From Macrolepiota albuminosa (taxonomy: Eukaryota > Basidiomycota > Agaricomycetes > Agaricales > Agaricaceae): a stretch of DNA of 64,000 nt. The notes beneath the pieces were generated by a model. It ran no database searches. It was given only the letters and a program-made list of their open reading frames with translations, and had not been told where the DNA came from. Of this stretch, positions 36,462 through 48,105 are shown in pieces (position 1 is the stretch's first letter; every line of letters begins with the position of its first letter). The stretch is from positions 1 through 64,000 of the forward strand of contig JAMWFC010000091.1 of assembly GCA_027475525.1 (NCBI GenBank), given 5' to 3'. Position numbers and translations under genes: made by a program.

Positions 36462-38237
36462 TCACGTATGGGGAAGGCAAACCACTGCCACTCCTTGACA
36501 GTTCTCTGTTGTGATTAGTCCATTAGGCCCCTGCCTAAACCAAGGGTGATTGTCAGTATTGGTGATGATCTTGGTGGAGAAGGAGTCATGTCCATACTCC
36601 TGCACCACTTCTATATAGAAGTTGTTGTTGCTCAGGCTAGGTGGCTGGGATGAAGGCAATTTGCCTTCCAGCATTTCAGCCAGAGTGAAGGGTTGATTGG
36701 GGCGCTTGGGTTCTCCAGCTGATGCTGGTTCCATGACTTCATGCTCCTTGAGCAGCTGGGCAGCTAAGTCCTGCTCCTCACACTGCTCCCTGAGACGAGT
36801 ACTTTGCCTGCATTCATCATTGCACATTGCATGTATGTCCAGGACATGTTCTCTGATCTCCTGGTATTGGTGGAGAGGGAGATCCTCCCCATCTGGGTCT
36901 ATGCAGCAATCTGCCTGCATATACTCATGAGGCTCATGAGCCTCCCCGACTACATCACTCTCAAAGTAGCGAGACAGGCAGTCTGCCACTTTATTGAGTT
37001 CACTTTTAACATAGATGATGTCAAACTGGTATCTCAACATGTAGTCAATCCAATGTCGCTGACGCAGCAACAAGTTCATCTGAGTTTTGAACTCAGTATA
37101 AGCCATAACATTGGGCAAGAAGCTTGATATGTAGTTGACAAGGCCAACAAACTGTTGGATGTCATTGTAGTTTTGTGGCGTGCACTACTCCTGAATGCAG
37201 TTGAGCTTGTTCTGATCAGGGTGTATATCCTATTCATCGATGACATGCCCTAGGCAGTCTATACTTTGAGCATAAAGCTCACACTTTTTCTATTTTAAGT
37301 ACAACTTGTACTTGCATAGTGGTTCAAATATGACTCTGAGGTGCTGCTCATGCTCCTCCATGGAATCCAAATAGATAAATATATCATCTAAGTAAATGTG
37401 CATAAAGCGTCCTATCACGTCTCGAAATATAGAGGTCATTAACCTCTGAAAGGTTGCAGGGGCATTACAGTCCCCAATCTGCATTATGTTGCTTGTAAAT
37501 GTGCCCATGATCAAGGCAAACATGGTCTTGGGTATGTCTTTAGTGCAAATGCACACCTGCTTGTAGGCGTCGGTAAGATCAATTTTCAAGTGATACTTCA
37601 CTCAGGCCACGTCTTCCCAGATCACCTCCTGATCTGGTAAAGGAGTTACATCCTTTATGGTATTGTTATTGTGCTGTTGTGCATCAAGAGCCATTCAAAG
37701 GGTTCCATCCTTCTTTGGGATGCATAATAGTGGTGCAGCCTGAGCAGTGGTGCATGGTGACCACCACTGAGCATTCAAATAGTGATTAGTTTTATTGCAT
37801 AGTTGCTTCTGGAGTGCACATGGACAGTGCAGCAAGTGATACTTGTATTGCTTGCTCTCATCTATAAGATTGATCTCATGGTTTACTTCCTGCCATGGCA
37901 GGAGCTCCTCCTTGGTCTCATTGACCATATTGGCAAACTCTTCTTGCCATTGCTGATGCAACCAAGGAATATCTTCCTCACAAAGGCTTGTCGCCTTCTG
38001 TTTCCTCTTCAGATGTACTAGGGGAAGGACTTCTACTGTATCTGATGGTGGTCGAGGCTGCTGTGCATATTGCTTGCAGAGTGCAAGCACCTGATTAACA
38101 CTGTTATCGAGTATGTGCAGCTTTAGTGGAAGATCTGCTATCACTGCCTTGCAAGCCACAAGGGTTTTCTTTTTACGTTTGAGGGAATATGTTACAGACA
38201 CTTCGTCCGCTGCTGGCTGGCAATATGCTAGTGTCAC
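36462..38237 (-). pseudogene. Reverse transcriptase and RNase H of the minus-strand chromovirus
   Basis: The frame 38237-37695 is the RT N-terminus (EEFANMVNETKEELLPWQEV, LLCIPKKDGTL). The frame 37601-37290 holds palm and catalytic motif (KIDLTDAYKQV, MHIYLDDIFIYLDS). The frame 37118-36462 holds the end of RNase H and the linker (WIDYMLRYQFDIIYV, NKVADCLSRYFES). The YLDD motif is intact. Stops or frameshifts between the pieces show that this copy is dead. Confidence 0.85.
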
Positions 38238-38669
38238 AATTATTTGTCACTGGTGCACATTTTGTGCACACATAGCTGCCACCAGCATGTTCCACTCCTG
38301 CAGCATTTAAGAGTTGTATGTCCAGTCATATTCAGGAAAGGGAGCTGGTTGCTCCTATAAAGACCATGTGTCCTCACAATATGAGGCTTCCATCTCTCAA
38401 TTGCTGTCCCTCAAGTCATCTAACTTGACTCAGGAGGATGTAGGTGGTCATACATCTACTGAGTCTTCAGGCTGTTTTGCCTTTTGCTGTCATCTATCTG
38501 GAGGCTTCACGCCTTGAACATCAGGAGCAAGTATTCGCTTGTCTCTTGTCTTGGAGGCTTGATACTCCTCCTCGCTCATCATCACCACATTGTGGTCTGA
38601 GCTCAGCCCAGGCATAGCCTGTACTTCCTTATCCACATCCTCCACCATTGGTGCTTTGCACAGGCTGAG

Positions 38670-39611
38670 TCAGAAAGAATCCTTGCGCTTTTTCGTAGTA
38701 TGGTGACATTGCAGGCGATTATCAGTGTTGTCTGCTGTAGCTTGTTCTGCTGGGATCATTTTCCCATTTACTAGCACCTGGCAGTGCTCAAAGTCTAGCA
38801 TGACTTTGTTACACCACATGAATGGCATTCCCAGTATCATGTCATAGCGGTCAAAGTTCGCTATATTTATACATTCCCAGCTCCATGAGCCCAGTGTCTG
38901 GACAGTTACAGTTGTCCCATACTGGACCATAGCACAGCTGCCTATAGTGCCCAGCTGTAATGCCAATGGCGTGTCTAACTCCTGTATGGAAATTCCATAT
39001 ACGTGGGCAAACTGAGGCATAATACCTGAAGTAGTACTCCTAGAGTCCCATAAGGTCCATGCCTTGTGGCCATTCACATTCACATACAATACAAGACACT
39101 CCTTGTCTGCCCGCTTCAATGTAGGGCACTGTAAAGTGCCTTCTGCTCAATGAAGAGTTACCTTCTTCATCTGTATGACATTATTCTTGTTGTGATCATT
39201 TGAAGGTGGCCAATCTGTCATTGCTACTAAGCACTCCGAGTTTCTGTCATGACTGTAGTATTCATTGTCATAGGCATCGTTCTATACGTCTACTGTGACG
39301 TATTCCTCTCCCTCCATAACCACACTCTTGGGCTTGGTGCCCAATGCCTCCTCTGGGGACTCTTGGTTGTCCGTGGGGCACTCAGCCTCAGACTTGGCAA
39401 AGATATCTTTGTTGCTCCCACTTGCAGCTGCAGTATGTGTGGCATGCAAGTGGGCTTGGGGTGTATACCCCTTCCTTGGGGCTCCCGTCCTTGCAGGGCA
39501 ATTGGTAGCATAGTGGCCTGGCTGGCCACATGTGAAGCAAGTGCCTATCTGACTAGGTGGGTTGGCCGGCTTGGCTTCTGGCCTTAGCTTAGGACGTTCT
39601 CCATCCAGCAT
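38670..39611 (-). pseudogene. Zinc knuckle of gag and aspartic protease of the minus-strand chromovirus
   Basis: The frame 39611-39282 contains a CCHC knuckle (CFTCGQPGHYATNC) that binds RNA in Gag. The frame 39119-38670 is a retropepsin-like domain (YVNVNGHKAWTLWDSRST, then MILGMPFMW). The active-site triplet reads Asp-Ser-Arg where retroviral-type proteases have Asp-Ser/Thr-Gly. The plus-strand copy has the same DSR. Confidence 0.8.
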
Positions 39612-39734
39612 CTACTCCGGTTATGGATGGCTTTGTCCTTGATTCACTGCAGGAGTTCTGCATACCACAAACTGCGTGTTGCGGTTACAATTCAAGTCAG
39701 CCTTTTTAGTCAGAAAGGTCCCCACATGCTGGCC

Positions 39735-41379
39735 TCATGAGGGTTCCCCAGCAGGCAGTAGTTGCCTGCCTCCTCCTTTGTGGCCACTACAATGCTCATA
39801 GTGGTTAGCAGTCTTAAGGGACTGCTTGTATCTGATGTTATACACCACAAACTCCTCCACATCATTGACCTCTGGGGACAGTCTATCCTCACATATGAGA
39901 TAGCGGCACATGTCCGCTGGGATACCATTTAAGAATGCTTTGAGCATCATATACCCATGCAGGTATACTGCCATGTTCTGAGCATGGTTGTTAAGGGTAT
40001 CATAGAACCCTTGTACCCCCAATTTCTCAGTGTACTTGGTGGACTGGAAGTCCTGCTTTGCATCCTGTAGTGCTGAGGAATGCATAAATTGATCATACAA
40101 TCTGATAAGGACTCCTTTGAATATCCAATCATACTGGACCCAGTTGATGTGCAGTACTGCTTGTTGAAACCACCCCATGGCCTCTCTGGCCAAGAACTTG
40201 AGCAGAACAAAGATTCATTCTTGTTCCATATAGTCGCCTTCATATAAGCACATGGTGAAGTGAGTACATATGTCCATCCCCCAGTCTTCCAAGTCACTAA
40301 ACTTGGACGTGCCTGTGTAGGCGTGAATGTGCCTACTATCTGCTTTACGCAGCTTCACTTCATCGGATAACTGTAAGGTTACTCTCAGGGCATCATCAAC
40401 TACTCAATCAAGATGATTGTGCATAGCTTCACAATGCATCCAAATGGCCTCCTGCTGGCCTGGAGATCTAGTCACTAAATAAACAGCTTAGGGAAGAGAT
40501 TTTTCTCATCTACTCTGTGGCAGACGTCCCGAGCCTCCTTGACTGTGGGCATAATTGCCCTCATCTCAGGAGATGGATTTAGGGCATTCATCCTGGCCAT
40601 TACTAGGAGCATCACGTCTGGTGGCACCATCTCAATCGAAGAAGTCTCCTTGATCATGATTGTTGCACTATTCTGGTTCTGGAGAAGATTGATTCTCCTG
40701 GCCCTGTGTCACGAATTGATGACACATCTTGTCAATGGGCTTAGTGCCCTCAAATACAATGCCCTGATTGTCAATAAGAGACTGTTCCTTAATCCTGAGA
40801 TTGCCATTGCACATACGTTGATATGCAACTCTGTCGCTCAATGTTTCTGCCATTGGCACACGTGGCATCAAGGATGCCTCACTCTCCACTTTAAATGCAG
40901 TGCTATTGCATCTATCCAGGCCTGACATCTCTGTCCTAAGGTCCTGGTTACACATGTGTGGAGGGTCCTCACACCACCCCTGTCCTGCTGGAGTATAAAA
41001 GGTACTCACTGGTTTTACTTCGGGCACTTCCTGCACTCATGCTAGCGCTTCCACTAGCTTGGCTCCAACATCTTGATTAAAACGTGCTGAGGATTCCTTG
41101 GACATGTGGCTCCAGGGGGTCGATACCCCCAATTGCCTTGCAGCCTTATGCTGCAAATACATCTGGAGTTCCATAGTGAGAACTCTCAATATTAAATCAG
41201 TATATTTAGTACTGAATACAGTGGGCACCTCGTGCCCTTGTTGCCTAAGTGCTACTATATGCGCAGAAGCATAATGCTTGAGTCATGCCTGGGTGGTGTA
41301 TTTCATCATGTCTGGGTGCAGATCCCAGAACATCTGCAAGCACATGATGTATGCGGTTTTCAACTGCTGCTCCTCTGCT
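39735..41379 (-). pseudogene. gag, central part, of the minus-strand chromovirus
   Basis: The frame 40193-39735 (MGWFQQAVLHINWVQYDWIF, ALQDAKQDFQSTKYTEKLGV) has the look of a retrotransposon capsid domain and matches the plus copy. The frame 41036-40668 and pieces up to 41379 form the N-terminal side. Stops separate them. The region begins at the solo LTR at 41384-42431. Confidence 0.75.
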
Positions 41380-41383
41380 CTGG

Positions 41384-42431
41384 TGATGACACCAACTGTA
41401 GTTGGGTGCACTGGACGTATACGCAGTACAATGCCATCTCCAGCATCTGGCATACGTAGTTGTGAGGAGTCCCGACAGAGTCCTGGTGTGCTCAAGCAGA
41501 GGTGATAGAACAATGCACTAGATGATAGTGCCTTGGGTGCTACCTAGCAGATGGTGAGCATCATAGTTTAAACAAAGATATAGAAGAAAAGACGAGTAGT
41601 GCAGCGTAATGTGCTCATAGGTGGCACCGTAAATGATGAAGACAAGATAGACAAGACTAGTGCCTGACTTAGTGACAAAGTCAGATAAAGCTAGCATGAT
41701 TTGAACATTAAGTGTAACTGGGTGCTCAAGAGGTTACGATTTGTTGTTATATACATGTGAAGTTGCTATCTTATATACTATGCGCTACTGTGTTTTCCAA
41801 AATAAGTCCATCTGTGGCACTACTTCCTAGTGCCTCTCCTCATAGTTTCCTCTAACGGTGACCTGTCAATGGCAACTTTTTGCACATGGATGATGGCAAC
41901 CAACGGTGTTATGACCCATGGCGACTCTAAATTATACAGGTCTGCTTACTTTTACTATAACTCCAATTGGCCAGGCTGTTCCAGGATATAGTCGGAAAAA
42001 TCCTCAACAGACGCCGTGAGCACTAATGTCAGTGCTACTCATTGTATCAGTTCCTGATAGGCTCAGATGTTGGGTTTAAGTATATCCTGTGCCACCATTA
42101 TTGATCCTTTTAGACTTCTGATTGAAGTGCCTCATCAAATGGCAGCACCTACTGCTAACTCCTTCTGGAAGTGATTGGGGTTTGATTAGAGTCCCCTCCC
42201 ACCATCATGTTAGCGCTATACATTCTGAGCCTTCTTTGTCTTTAAAATAGGTGAATGAAGTGTGCTGAAGGCCTAGTAACTGGTAAATAGGGTAAATGGA
42301 TAAGTCCTGCAATAGAGCAACAAAGCTAGGGCTGCTCTGTACCCAAACTGGTCGCTAGAGTCTCTAGTATGTCAAGTGTCGGTTGACCTATAATGTCTCT
42401 TGATATGCTCAGTCCAAGTAGAAGCCTATCA
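41384..42431 (+). mobile_element. Solo LTR (family 1), CpG-poor
   Basis: It runs from TGATGACACC to GAAGCCTATCA, in the opposite direction to the copy at 32588-33813. The flanks are CTGG (41380-41383) and CCAG (42432-42435), both one CpG transition away from CCGG. Removing the LTR and one 4-bp flank joins the gag frame on the minus strand (SSNNDAG with AEEQQLKTAY). Confidence 0.8.
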
Positions 42432-43164
42432 CCAGCGTCATTGTTGCTAGATGACTCAATCACCTCCTCTGGGAGGTCTGCAACCTTTTGGACTTTCTCC
42501 ACTGCTGGTGTGCATGGGAAGCAATTTTTCATGCTGCTTATGTCAGGAGTCACATCTTCCTCCAGTACCTCCTCTATGTGGGCTTCCGCTATCCTGGTGG
42601 GCATCAAGCCTGCCACAGCCTGCCTGGCCCCACTACTCCAAATGGGGAACGTAGGTCCCCCAGCCTGTACTGATGACTCAGTGTTTTCTGAGGCATCCTG
42701 GGTGCCTGTTGACTGCCTAACCTCATCAGAAGGCCCTTTGGAAGCTAACCGGCTAGACCGTCAAGGTCCTCCTGGCAGCTGCATAACTGGGGGAGTCAAT
42801 CCTCCTGGCATCTTATCCTGTAGCCATTGCTGGCCATCATATTGTGAGCTCTCAGCTCTCTGGCCCTTGCTTTCATTCCCAGGCAGGTCAGTGCTCTGAC
42901 CTTGATCTTGAGCCTTGGGTCATGATTGACCCACATTGGATGCTTGCACATCCTGAGTGTCTGCTGGGTCTCTCCATAGCTCATGAACATTTCACCTACC
43001 ATCAGTGGAAACTGCAGGAATGGGATTACTCATCAATCCCCTGTTTGAAATTTGCACAGCATGGCTGTGCAAGAAGCTCGAGAAGCTAATAGAGTTCTGT
43101 CAACAAACTCAGCGACTGACATTGAATACTAGGCAATAGATCCTAGCTAGCAGATTCAAAAAAA
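42432..43164 (-). pseudogene. gag, N-terminal part, of the minus-strand chromovirus
   Basis: Minus-strand frames at 43002-42796 (MVGEMFMSYGETQQTLRMCK) and 42616-42432 (MPTRIAEAHIEEVLEEDVTP) lie between the 5' LTR and the inserted solo LTR and lead in frame into the central gag. The sequence next to the LTR should hold the primer binding site, but no clear tRNA complement was seen. Confidence 0.55.
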
Positions 43165-43399
43165 TGTAACAGAGTTACAAGAGTTGTGAGAGCTTACAGT
43201 TCACACTACACAGAATCAGACCAGTCCAGTCTATTGACTATGTAGAATGAATACAAAATAAGCTGCTTAATAAGCAGCAGGTAGCTAGGTATTTATAATT
43301 ATATAACTATTATTATATTATAATAAATATAATATAATGTTCAACTACTAAACTAAGTAAAAGCTATGTGGCCAACACCACACAATGGACTATGCTACA
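43165..43399 (-). repeat. 5' LTR of the minus-strand chromovirus
   Basis: 235 bases, TGTAACAG to GCTACA. It pairs with 30346-30582 and is followed by the target duplication GTACT. Confidence 0.9.
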
Positions 43400-43802
43400 G
43401 TACTCAGATGGGTACACTATGCTCAAGACATTCTTGGATAGTATACCAGTGGACATGCACCACTATCTGATCCACAAAGACAGGCTGTCCCCAGAAGTCA
43501 ATGATGTAGAAGAGTTCATGGTTTATGCCATACAATATGAGCAGTTTTTTAAGACTGCTAACTACTATGAGCAGCATAGTAGTCATAAAGAAGGGAGCAG
43601 GCAACTAGTGCCAGCAACAACACTGATATGAGGTCAGTGCATAGAGACTTTTCTTGCTGACATGAAGCAAGACCGCAACTATAGTATGCAGTTTGTGGTA
43701 CACAGAACATTGGCTGGGAATTGGAGGTACAGTCACATACACCTGGAGTGTGCTCAAGAAAGAGATCATCCTAAACCTAGGCCAGACTCCAAGCCTGCCA
43801 AC
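43400..43802 (+). pseudogene. gag, second part, of the plus-strand chromovirus
   Basis: The frame continues the interrupted gag (DGYTMLKTFLDSIPVDMHHY, KDRLSPEVNDVEEF) and matches the minus-strand copy (KAFLNGIPADMCRYL, EDRLSPEVNDVEEF). It ends at the CCAAC duplication of the solo LTR that follows. Confidence 0.8.
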
Positions 43803-44553
43803 TGTCAGGTTCTGCTGAGTCAGGGGCTTTCTGGGAAAGCAATGCCCTTATGAGGTGGACTTGATCTATGTGTACTCAGGTGGTCTGGAACTCCAGACCA
43901 TGCTCTGGGGTTCAAGACACAAACAAAGGATTTCCAGGATAAGTAATTTAGTCTGGAGATTGGGAGAAGTTGAAAAGAGGAAGGGGTTAAGGTTGAATTG
44001 AGAACCAAGGGTTCTAAGACAAGACCAGGATTAATAAACTTTAGGTCGCAAAGTGCATACCAATCTCAAGAACATGTGAACAAGTTGGGCATGCCAGTCA
44101 AAGTGTGCCAGTCAGTGTGTATCAGTCACCCAAAAGGACACACAAACAATCAATGCAATATCAAGACTAGTCTACTACAAGTAGATAGCTACTCTTTAAG
44201 TACCAGTAGGGGTTACTCTGGGCTCCTGAGGGGTCCTGAGGTGTCTAGGCAATTCCAGGAATTAATCGGCAGTGGAGGGAGGAGGGGAAATTGTATACCA
44301 AAAATTGCACATATGGAGCGCACAATCAATTGATGCAGAGGAATGGTCCTGATGCATAATGCATGATAGCTGGGATGATTTGATGTGATCTGATTGTTGA
44401 TTGTCATGCCAGCGGGTGGTCCTGGAGTCTGTGATGTGGGGCTGTCAGAGGGCATGCATGATGGCAGGAGTTGTGTTGTGGGGTGGGCAAGGGAGTCCTG
44501 GATATGGTTCTGGGGGGGTCCTGGAGTAGTTCTGGGTGGGAGGAGTCGTGACA
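43803..44553 (-). mobile_element. Solo LTR (family 2), CpG-poor copy
   Basis: 751 bases from TGTCAGGTTCTG to GAGTCGTGACA, flanked by CCAAC on both sides (43798-43802 and 44554-44558). It is the reverse complement of the copy at 59577-60326. It sits in gag between KPAN and PTHGQAG, just before the zinc knuckle. Confidence 0.92.
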
Positions 44554-45420
44554 CCAACCCACGGTCAGGCAGGGACATGCTTCATATGTAGCCAACCAGG
44601 CCACTATGCTACCAGCTGCCCAATATGGGCAAGAGGCCAGAAGAAAGGGTATACACTCTGGGCCCACATATGTGCTGTACATACCACAGTGGCAAGTAGG
44701 AGTAATGGAGATATCTCTGCTGATTCTGAGGCAAAGCAGCCCACTGATGACCAGGAGCCTCCAGAAAAGACATTAAGTGCAGAGCCTGAGAATGTGGTCA
44801 TGGAGAGGGAGGAGTATGTCACAGTGGATATGTTTGACAACACCTTTAAAAATGAGTACTACAGTCATAACAGCGACTCTGAGTGCCTAGCAGCAATAAT
44901 GGACTGACCATCCTTGAATAACCACAAGAATAACATGGTTCAAATAAAGAAAGTGACTCTTTGTCAAGCAGAGGGCACACTTCAGAACCCTACACTGAAA
45001 CGTGCATACAAAAAGTGTCTGGTATCTTATGTAGATGTAAATTGCTACAAAGCATGGACTCTTTGGGATTCTAGGAGTACTATCTCAGGCATTATGCCCC
45101 AGTTTGCTTATGTATATGGAATTTCCATACAGGAGTTAGATATTCTGCTGGCATTGCAATTGGGTGCTGTAGAGAGCTGTGCTATGGTGTAGTACAGGAT
45201 TAATGTAACAGTCCAAACATCTGGCTCATGTAGCCAGGAATATATGGATGTAGCAAACTTTGATTGCTATGATATAATATTGGGAACACCATTCATGCAG
45301 TGTAACAAAGTCATGCTAGACTTTGAGCACTGTCAAGTGCTGGTAAATAGGAAAGTCATCCCAGCAGAATATGCTACAGCAGACAATACTGATAATTGTC
45401 TCTGATGTCACTGCATGACA
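44554..45420 (+). pseudogene. Zinc knuckle and protease of the plus-strand chromovirus
   Basis: The frame through 44907 holds the CCHC knuckle CFICSQPGHYATSC. The frame 44914-45192 holds the protease start (SYVDVNCYKAWTLWDSRST); after a TAG at 45190-45192 the same domain continues (DVANFDCYDIILGTPFMQ). The active site reads DSR as in the other copy. Confidence 0.8.
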
Positions 45421-45899
45421 GAAAAGCATAAGGACACTCCATAACTTGGTCAGTGAAAAGCGCCAACAGTGGAGGATGTGGTTGAGGAGGCACAGGCTGG
45501 GCTAAGCTCAGACTATCAGGCAGTGATGATGAGTGAGGAGGAATATCAAGTCTCCAAGACAACTAATGAGCAAATATTCACTCCAGACAATTGAGGCGCA
45601 AAGCCTCCAGATAAATGCCAGCAGAAGGCAAAGAAGTATAAAGAATCAGTGGAGATATGCCCACCTATGTCATCACAAGTCAAGTTGGAGGACTTGCAGA
45701 ACAGTAATCAAGAGGCAATGGCCTCAGAATGTGAGGACATGCAGTCCTTATGGGAGCAACCAGCTTCCTTGCCTGAGTATGACTAGGCATATGATCCTCA
45801 AATGCCACAGGAATAGAACAAGCTAGTGGCAGCCACTTGTGCACAAAATGCACACCAATAATAGACAAACGTCGTCACTGAGTATTGGCAGCCAGCTAT

Positions 45900-47105
45900 G
45901 GATGAAGTATTTGTGGTGTACTTGATTAAACAAGAGGGAAGACCCTCATGGCCTGCAAGGCAGTGAGAGTGGCCCTGCCACTGAGGTTGTATATACTCAA
46001 CAAAAGTATTGATTGGGTGCTCACAGTGTGCAAGCAATATAAACAGCAGATGCATCCACTCATTGATATAGTTGAGGTGCTTCTTCTGGTGTGTCATAAG
46101 GGAAAACAAAAAGCAACAAGTCTTCATGAGGACAACATTCCTCAGTTGCATTAGCAATGGCAAGAGGAATTTGCTAACATTGTCAATGGGACCAAGGAGG
46201 AGCTCCTGCTATGGTGGGAAGTCAATCATGATATTAATCTCATTGACAAGAACAATCAGTATAAATACCACCTGCCATGCTGTCTGCAAGCACTTCAGGA
46301 GCAACTATGCAATAAAACTAATCTCTATCTGAATGCTCAATGGTGGTCACCATGCACCACTGCTCAAGCTGCACCTTTACTGTGCATTCCAAAGAAGGAT
46401 GGAAGCCTTTGCACAGCCCTGGATGCATGCTAGCACAATGACAATACAATAAAGGACATTACTTTTTTATCAGATCAAGAGGTAATCCAGGAAGATGTGG
46501 CTCAAGCCAAGTACCACTTAAAGATTGACCTTACAGATGCTTACAAGCAGGTGCACATATGCACCAAAGATGTACCTAAGACCATGTTTGCTTCAATCAT
46601 GGGTACATTTACTAGCAATATAGTGCAAATTGGGGACTGTAACACTCCAGCAACAATTTCAGAGGTTGATGACTTCTATATTCCATCATGTTGATGATGC
46701 CCAAATTGAGCTGAGAGCACACTATCACTAGTACAGCTACTTAACCAATATAGCTTTGGGCATGCTAAGTGTGTGTGAGAGTCCTAGACAGGTTCAGAGA
46801 ACACATAATAGGCAAGAGGTTGATGGCAAGAAAAGTGGATGGTTGTAGGCACTTGTGTAAGGCTCCAAAATGCAACAAGAGAGCACTAGAGTCACTAAGG
46901 AATAGCACTAAGAGATGTGGGAGAGTCACAAAAGAAAGGCACTAAGAGGTGCAGGAGAGAGTCACTAAGGAAAGGCACTAAGAAGTGTGGGAGAGAGTTA
47001 CTAAGAGGTGCTAAGTGTTAGCATCTAGAATAGGATAATAAAAAGACAGGATTGCTTAGCAGATCTAAGCACAAATGCCAAGCTGTAGTTGCAAGGTGCT
47101 AAGAG

Positions 47106-47142
<37 letters not shown>

Positions 47143-48105
47143 CTAAAGCAGAGTCCTCTTGCTGACATGGTCAACAAAAGGTGGTCTGTTGCATATAGTG
47201 ACCAAAATATTGGGATATGATTCCTACTGCCAAATTGATTATGTGCTACTAACAAAAAGTAAGTGTTTATAGTAAAGAAAGTTAGCCATCACTAAGAAGC
47301 TAAGCATTGGCAAAGGAGTGGTGAACTGGTAAGAAGAATGTAAGTAAATGCCATAAATTAAACTATATGGTAAAAAGGTCCACAATCATGCAGTCAGTTA
47401 TTTGTCATAAAAATACTTTATTATTCCATCTTATAAGCACTGCCACCAGCTAAGAGTATTATTCCAGATTGACTGATGCCAAGTATCCATGTCAAGGTAT
47501 AGCTATGGAGTACAAATGGCAGCAAGTGGCAAGGTGTGGCAAGATGTCAACAGTAGTGCTAAGAATAAGTGATGCCATAAAAGTAGTCCTGGAGTAATTG
47601 GAGGCTGTAGCTGCAAGTTGTTAGTGTAAAAATATGCAAAAATCAGTGCCAGAAGTGCTAGAATATGCTGCTTCTAGTAGTACCAGAGGGCCAACATGAG
47701 GTGCTGGTATTGGTGCTATTCATGGCCAGCCATGATAAGAGCTTATCAATATGATAGGATGTTTCATGCACATCTATTTAGATGATATATTCATTTTTTC
47801 TGATTCCATTGAGGAGCATGAACAGCACTTCAGGGTTGTGTTTGAATAACTCAAGACAAGCTTGATCACATATGTGAGTGGCATACACCATGGAACTATA
47901 ACAACATCCAACAATTTGTTGGCCCTGTTAATTATATATCAAGCTTCTTGCCTGATATCACTGCATATACTGGGCTACTCATAGCTATGACACAGAACAG
48001 GTCACTGTTCAGTTGGCATCCACTGCACTAGTGGTGCTTTGAGATGGTGAAGAGGATCTGTATTAAGACCCCAGTCATTTAACTTATTGACCCAAGAAGA
48101 TGATG
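45900..48105 (+). pseudogene. Reverse transcriptase of the plus-strand chromovirus, split
   Basis: The N-terminal part (LPLRLYILNKSIDWVLTVCK near 45980, KYHLKIDLTDAYKQV near 46500) runs to FQRLMTSIFHHV at about 46690. After an insert of about 1 kb it resumes near 47750 with CFMHIYLDDIFIFSDSIEEH, catalytic YLDD intact, and then with the connection domain (QQFVGLVNYISSFLPDITAY) to about 48105. Stops are present. Confidence 0.8.
46692..47747. mobile_element. Unclassified insert of about 1.05 kb in the RT gene
   Basis: The insert begins near TGTTGATGATGCCC and ends near GCTTATCAATA. The ends are weakly inverted (TTGAT and ATCAA) and no exact target duplication was found. Inside are short repeats of CACTAAG-type units (46880-47010) and a GA microsatellite (47111-47138). 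It may be a solo LTR or a DNA element. No coding frame. Confidence 0.5.

Larger units (their letters stand above)
30346..43399 (-). mobile_element. Nearly complete chromovirus with two LTRs and target duplication
   Basis: LTRs at 30346-30582 and 43165-43399 differ at few positions and begin TGTAA and end ACA. GTACT stands before the left LTR (30341-30345) and after the right one (43400-43404), and removing the element restores the interrupted gag frame. Coding runs on the minus strand: gag, zinc knuckle, protease, RT, RNase H, integrase, chromodomain, then about 3.2 kb of further coding sequence. A purine tract (TTGAGGGG) adjoins the left LTR on the minus strand, as expected for the 3' end. 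Two solo LTRs of another family sit inside (32588-33813 and 41384-42431). Without them the element is about 10.8 kb. Stops make it non-functional. Confidence 0.88.

Noticed and set aside
32588..42431. The two family-1 LTRs in opposite direction as the ends of one element
   Set aside because: Each has its own 4-bp flanks, and removing each restores a chromovirus frame, so they are separate solo LTRs.
42393..42899. 168-codon plus-strand frame
   Set aside because: It overlaps the minus-strand gag N-terminus and crosses the solo LTR border; no protein-like features.
47111..47138. GA microsatellite as a regulatory feature
   Set aside because: Simple repeat inside an unclassified insert, with no gene next to it.
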